Below, piece by piece: positions 59,775-64,000 of a stretch of 64,000 nt of DNA (position 1 is the first letter of the stretch; each line of letters starts with the position of its first letter). The position numbers and the translations under genes are program-made. Source of the stretch: Epiperipatus broadwayi (lineage: Eukaryota; Onychophora; Udeonychophora; Euonychophora; Peripatidae). The notes below the pieces were generated by a model that saw only the letters and a program-made list of their open reading frames with translations, was not told the origin of the DNA and searched no databases. Where the stretch lies: the NCBI GenBank assembly GCA_028023455.1, contig JAQFVV010006255.1, positions 5,502,501-5,566,500 of the forward strand. Reading direction: 5' to 3'.

Positions 59775-61561
59775 GTATGCCATTTAAAAGTATTGTTAAA
59801 TATATTAAAATTATAGCAGATAAGCATTTTAATAATTTGAATTTATTTGGGGGGGGGGGGGGAGTTAAATAAATGGATAGAAATTTTGCAATCTAAAATT
59901 TTACTCCATAAAATGTGATCATAAACTTTATCATTTGAATTTTTGGTTTTTAATCTATCAGTTTCATTCACACCATATTATCATGATTGTTTTTTTTTTT
60001 TCTAGCATAAATATTTTGACAGTTGTGAAAATTTATTCCAGGATTTTTACTGCTAACAATGATTTTTTTAGATAATATTATAAAAAAAGAATATGGATAA
60101 AAGCAGGATATAAATATTATTTTATCCTCAATGGGCATTATTTTAAAAAAATTAGTCAAACTTTTATCTGATGAGAATAGTAAAGTTTATTACTTACAAG
60201 AATCCTTTTATAATATTTAAACAGCATTAAACTGTTGCATTTGTGCTTTGGATTTTAAATATAAAATGAATGAATACTAACACTTCAACCACATGATAAA
60301 GTCTTTAGAAAAGATAGAATGGCCATCTATCTTTTCGAACCCAAATGCTTTTGTATGGGCGAATCTTAAGTGTTTGAAAGTGAAAGCGTTTATGTTTATT
60401 GCACAAAAGTTTCAAAAAATCATTGGACTTCCATGGAAATGTCTATCAATCTTTTCTGATTGCTGCTTTTAATTATAATATAATGGATGTTTATTGTTGT
60501 TTTTATTTGTTTGTTTTTCTTTTAATAAAGCTACAGAATTGTATAAATGGAAAAAATTATTTATTTAACCATTTGTTAATCTTTTACAATTTAAATTTAA
60601 AACTTTTGCAAAGAGCATAATTATTTTCTTTATATGCTTCTATATTTCTTTATTGGTAAATTTCAATAATAATTTGCATAATGAAGATTTTATATTCTTT
60701 TATAGATTTCTTTTTATTTCATTGAATCAGTTGTTAAAATAATTTTAATTTGTAAAGATATTTTTCAAAGATATTAATGCTAAAAATATTATAGTATAAA
60801 TTAAGCATAAAATATAAAATCTTTTATTCAAGAATTTAAAAAAAAATGTTGATGTTAGTTCTTAGTTCATTATATTATCTTAGCACATGAAAATTTGAAG
60901 AAAAGCTACAGATCAAAAAAAAAAAATGAAGAACAGAAATGTTTTATGTTTAATATTTAAATTACAAGCGGCATGACATACTGCTAAACTCCAGGAAAGG
61001 AGTATAAAACTTAGATTATGTGAGATAAATTTAAACTAATTTGATTTTTGTAAAAGAGGCACCTGAACAATCTGAAAAATAATATGAAATTAAATCATTT
61101 GAAAATTGATAGCAGTACTATATATTAATTTGAAGTTAATGTTATTTTTTAATAGAGTGCTTTTTTTTTTGTCCATTTTTTAATAGCATAATTATATTTC
61201 CTAAATCATTAGCGATTGTTTTTGATTTTTTTTAATAATCCTTTTTTCTTATTTAAGTCACTTTGTTTAAATAGAAAATTTAATTGTAGAATTATTTCTT
61301 TTTCATTCCATCTATCTAAATTCGCCATATATTATTATAATTTAACTTTTTAGTTAAATAAAATTCTATTTTTATAGAATTTTATTTTTTTGTTTATTTT
61401 GCCAAAGCAAAGAGATGTTTGGCATGCAGTAGAATTAGAGAACTGATGAAAATTTATTTTTAAATATACATTATTTAAATGTACAGTACATCTAAAATAA
61501 ATCATTTTGAGGATTTTATAGATAAACGTATAGAATTAAAAAAAAAACATTTTAATTTCAG
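59775..61561. other. Intron, nothing recognised
   Basis: AT-rich with a run of 14 G at 59849-59862, unusual in this sequence. No exon or repeat ends found. Confidence 0.5.
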
Positions 61562-61615
61562 AATGCTTCTAACCTCAAATCAATAGTCCAGCAGTTGAAA
61601 GAAATTTCAATTTAA
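61562..61615 (+). CDS. Possible terminal exon of the coiled-coil gene (17 codons and stop)
   Basis: Acceptor ACATTTTAATTTCAG ends at 61561. In phase 0, as all other exons, the frame reads NASNLKSIVQQLKEISI and stops at TAA 61613-61615. The peptide is amphipathic and heptad-compatible (Leu, Ile, Val, Leu). No donor is seen before the stop, so it would be a last exon or an alternative end. The short length makes chance possible. Confidence 0.45.
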   Translation, partial: NASNLKSIVQQLKEISI

Positions 61616-62207
61616 TTAAAATAAGTTTTATGAGAATGATTAACAATTTAACAATAGATATCATTATTAATGATAAATTTAGTGAGAAAAGAGTTCAGCA
61701 CAAATCATTATAAACATTATGTGGAAAAGAAGACATAATTCATTGGATGAGCATCAATTACTGGATGGCTAAAGTTCTAGTTTTACCCTATAGTTAAGAA
61801 TAATTGGATAGTTTCTTATATAAAACTTTTTCAAGTTTCATCCAGCTGAAATTCAAACTGTGTTGCAAATTGTTTTTCCATCAATTTGATTGCTAATATC
61901 ATCATCATTATCAATCACTGGCTGCATGTTATAAGCTAAAGGTATTTCTAATATTGCTCTTCTCTAAAATCTATCACATATATTTCTTTCCAATAGTGCT
62001 CAACAAAACATTATTTTATCATTTTATCTCAAAGTATATCTAATCAAGGATAGTTCTTTTTTTTTTGTTGATTGTTGTCTGGGCATTCTATGGGCCAAGC
62101 TTATCTCTCTATTGTTATTTCCAATTTAAATTTACCTGTATTTCTTTGTATCTCTTATCTTTAAAAACTTACTCTAATCAGTATTGAAAATAATTTTGAA
62201 AAAATTG
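61616..62207. other. Possible 3' UTR/intron, nothing recognised
   Basis: AT-rich; no clear polyadenylation context that would confirm the end of a gene. Confidence 0.4.
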
Positions 62208-62226
62208 AATTTTTTTTATCATTTTT

Positions 62227-62333
62227 TTTTTTTTTCTCATGTGTCATAGCATCAGCCAGGAAGCAAACTCGCTATCCCAGGACAACTGCTTGTAAAGCAG
62301 CTGTCGCTGATCTCTCGACCACCAATGCTTGAT
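62227..62333 (-). mobile_element. tRNA-Val-like SINE, second copy, minus strand
   Basis: The complement reads AAGCATTGGTGGTCGAGAGA.. through CTTTACAAGCAGTTGTC to ATGCTATGACACATGAG and poly-A, clearly the family of the 56.7 kb copy (about 80% by eye). AATTTTTTTTATCATTTTT at 62208-62226 and 62334-62352 is the target duplication. It lies at the 5' border of the PLE that follows. Confidence 0.8.
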
Positions 62334-62352
62334 AATTTTTTTTATCATTTTT

Positions 62353-63678
62353 GTACATGCAGCCAAACTAATCAATCAATTACTTATAGATTACCGTAAT
62401 TTTGGTGTATACACGATAAATTCTTCTCTCCAATTTATTTCTAAAATTAAAAATACTCAAATCTCTCAGACTTCCATTATGGCTACAATGGATGTGAAGG
62501 GATTATACAGATCAATTAATAGAAAAGCATCCATACAAATAGTACATGAAGAGCTAATGCGAGTACATTGCACTAGTGAAAGAGTTAAATTCATTATTGC
62601 GTTCTTGTCATGGCTCAATTCTCACATATTGACACTCTTCGAAAACAAGTGATACACTATGCAAGATGGATGGCCTATGGGCCTTCCTATTAGTGGTATT
62701 CTATCTAGCATATATTTAAATAAATATGAGCTATCAATCATTCCAAAATATCACAATAGCAACCAAGACTTTACATATGTTCATTATGTAGTTGATATTT
62801 TTATAATAACCTCTAAAGATAATATTTTAAACATACAACGTGATCTACAAAACTCAACAAAACTTTCATTCATCATCACATATGAAAATAATAAAGAACT
62901 TAAATATCTAGACCTCTCTTTATCGAGAAATTGCCATTTAATAGATTACAAAATGATTGTCAAACCATTTGAAATTTGAAGCTGTATCCACCCTAACTCT
63001 AACTCACCTGCATCGCATAAATTTGCTGGCCTTAATGCATTTTTGTTCAGAAACTTTTATTTATGTAAATACAATGCAGACAGGAAAGAAAACATAAACA
63101 ACTATATTAAAGATCTATTAGCAGCAGGGTTCAAATTTAAATCTATTAAAAATAAAATCACTAAATTTTATAATACAATAAATAATAAAGCACCTCGCAC
63201 CAATCTACCAAGAATAACAATCCCCTACATTTCTAAAATATCTAACAAACTAACAAAAGTATTAACCGATAAATTCAACATAGCATTTAGAACTCCACCT
63301 AATTCTAATAGATTGATTAACTCTAAAGACCACATTGATCGATCGTTCACCCCACACATGGTGTACTCCATTGCCTGCCCTCATACCGGATGCCACACTA
63401 TATATTATGGTGAAATGAAAGCTACAATCAACACTAGACTGGCTCAACATCTTTACACATATAACAGAGCTCAGAGGAATAGCAACACAACCTCTGTATT
63501 TTTGGAGCATGCTAAACAATCTGGACACAACATCACACCTGCCAATCCCATAATATTGTGCTCAGAATCAAACGATCACAAAAGAAAAGTAAAGGAGGCA
63601 TTTTACATTAATGGAAACATCCATGCTATTAATAGGAAAGACACTTGCTTCAAAATCTCGACGAAATGGGCTACGTAA
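62353..63678 (+). pseudogene. Penelope-like element (family B): RT plus GIY-YIG, one frame with two TGA stops
   Basis: A single frame runs from before 62400 to 63678 and is broken only by TGA at 62650 and 62977. RT: ISQTSIMATMDVKGLYRSI (motif A), MQDGWPMGLPISGILSSIYL (motif B), HYVVDIFII at the catalytic motif, where YVDD has become YVVD (62785-62796), and KELKYLDLSLSR. Connector: NAFLFRNFYLCKYNADRKEN and FRTPPNSNRLIN. GIY-YIG: HMVYSIACP, YYGEMKATINTRLAQH, KRKVKEAFYI. The N-terminal part before motif A is missing. The second TGA aligns with Arg in the 27.95 kb copy, fitting CGA to TGA decay. Inactive by the Asp-to-Val change and the stops. Confidence 0.85.
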
Positions 63679-63800
63679 TATTAGCTTATTTGAATATTTG
63701 CATATATTTTACTATACATTTTATGAAGGCTATGAATATGAGGCCTGGTTCCTCGAAAACATTAAGCCGATAAACTTTAATAATAATTTATATATTCTTC
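63679..63800 (+). repeat. PLE family B 3' end with conserved stem-loop
   Basis: Following the stop: GGCTATGAATATGAGGCC, loop, TCCTCGAAAACATTAAGCC. Stems GAG/CTC inside and GGCT/AGCC outside, the same plan and the same single-stranded blocks (GARTATGAG, CTCGAAA, TAAGC) as at 28.95 kb, although the surrounding sequence differs. Confidence 0.6.
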
Positions 63801-64000
63801 TTTATTAATAATTATAAATAAGTGTTTTTTGTTACTTAATAATTTTAACATTAATTTTTCTGCTTTATGAATATATAATTTGTAATAATCATAAACTAAA
63901 AGCTTTTTTACAATCTATAAAATCTAAACATACAGTTCTTATTCATAACATCTTTGAATTATTTACTATTTACAGCTGATTCATAATATAAAAAACAAAT
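63801..64000. other. AT-rich end of window, nothing recognised
   Basis: No feature supported. Confidence 0.5.

Noticed and set aside
1-64000. CRISPR arrays, operons, bacterial insertion sequences
   Set aside because: No regularly spaced repeats, no ribosome-binding-site-led genes, and spliced eukaryotic exons throughout.

Overview
The window reads as a stretch of a large, repeat-rich invertebrate animal nuclear genome. By eye it is about three quarters A+T and CpG-poor, host coding sequence is confined to small exons with GT..AG splice sites, and almost every longer protein match belongs to a retroelement (Ty3/Gypsy, RTE-type LINE, Penelope-like, tRNA-derived SINE). I cannot name the species. 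There is no bacterial, organellar or CRISPR-like content.

Host genes. Six plus-strand exons (11830-11940, 48264-48422, 48552-48635, 50835-50897, 53681-53932, 59691-59774), plus a possible terminal exon at 61562-61615, all begin and end in phase 0 and encode Glu/Gln/Lys/Leu-rich heptads. They look like pieces of one long coiled-coil protein of centrosome/cilium/sperm-tail style; I do not recognise the exact gene. Between the first and second exon lies about 36 kb of intron loaded with transposons. Inside that intron a CpG-rich island (about 34.45-36.2 kb) sits upstream of a good minus-strand first coding exon (34206-34446) of an unidentified membrane protein, suggesting a nested antisense gene or a divergent promoter.

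Mobile elements, left to right. A decayed Ty3/Gypsy element with both LTRs (3.3-8.2 kb). A palindromic pair of Penelope-like element (PLE) 3' ends carrying GIY-YIG domains (8.57-9.65 kb) and a second foldback end (9.74-9.95 kb). A PLE with terminal-repeat remnants (13.9-15.4 kb). A small foldback (17.3-17.6 kb). RTE fragments (18.5-19.6, 22.4-22.7, 39.9-41.4 on minus, 41.9-44.0 kb) and a nearly full-length RTE copy flanked by a 12-bp target duplication (44.16-47.36 kb). A four-unit palindromic PLE terminal-repeat array (24.6-25.8 kb). A MITE (26.74-26.86 kb) and a hAT-like end (27.3-27.4 kb). A PLE with an intact YVDD motif (27.95-29.09 kb). LINE scraps (32.5-33.1 and 52.2-52.6 kb). A 661-bp near-perfect foldback (37.17-37.83 kb) with a lone arm at 48.0 kb. 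A 559-bp PLE terminal-repeat element with target duplication (51.31-51.89 kb). Two copies of a tRNA-Val-like SINE with target duplications (56.7 and 62.2 kb). A PLE with an almost continuous reading frame (62.33-63.8 kb).

The most interesting signal is a set of hammerhead-ribozyme-like cores (CUGANGA, stem II, GAAAC-UA-GUC, stem I) in the terminal repeats of one PLE family. The inverted or tandem repeat junctions fall at the predicted cleavage site. A second PLE family in the same window ends in a different conserved stem-loop (GARUAUGAG...CUCGAAA) that resembles a hammerhead with an altered core. Hammerheads in PLEs are known in general; this family, its palindromic arrays and the altered-core stem-loop are what deserve checking.
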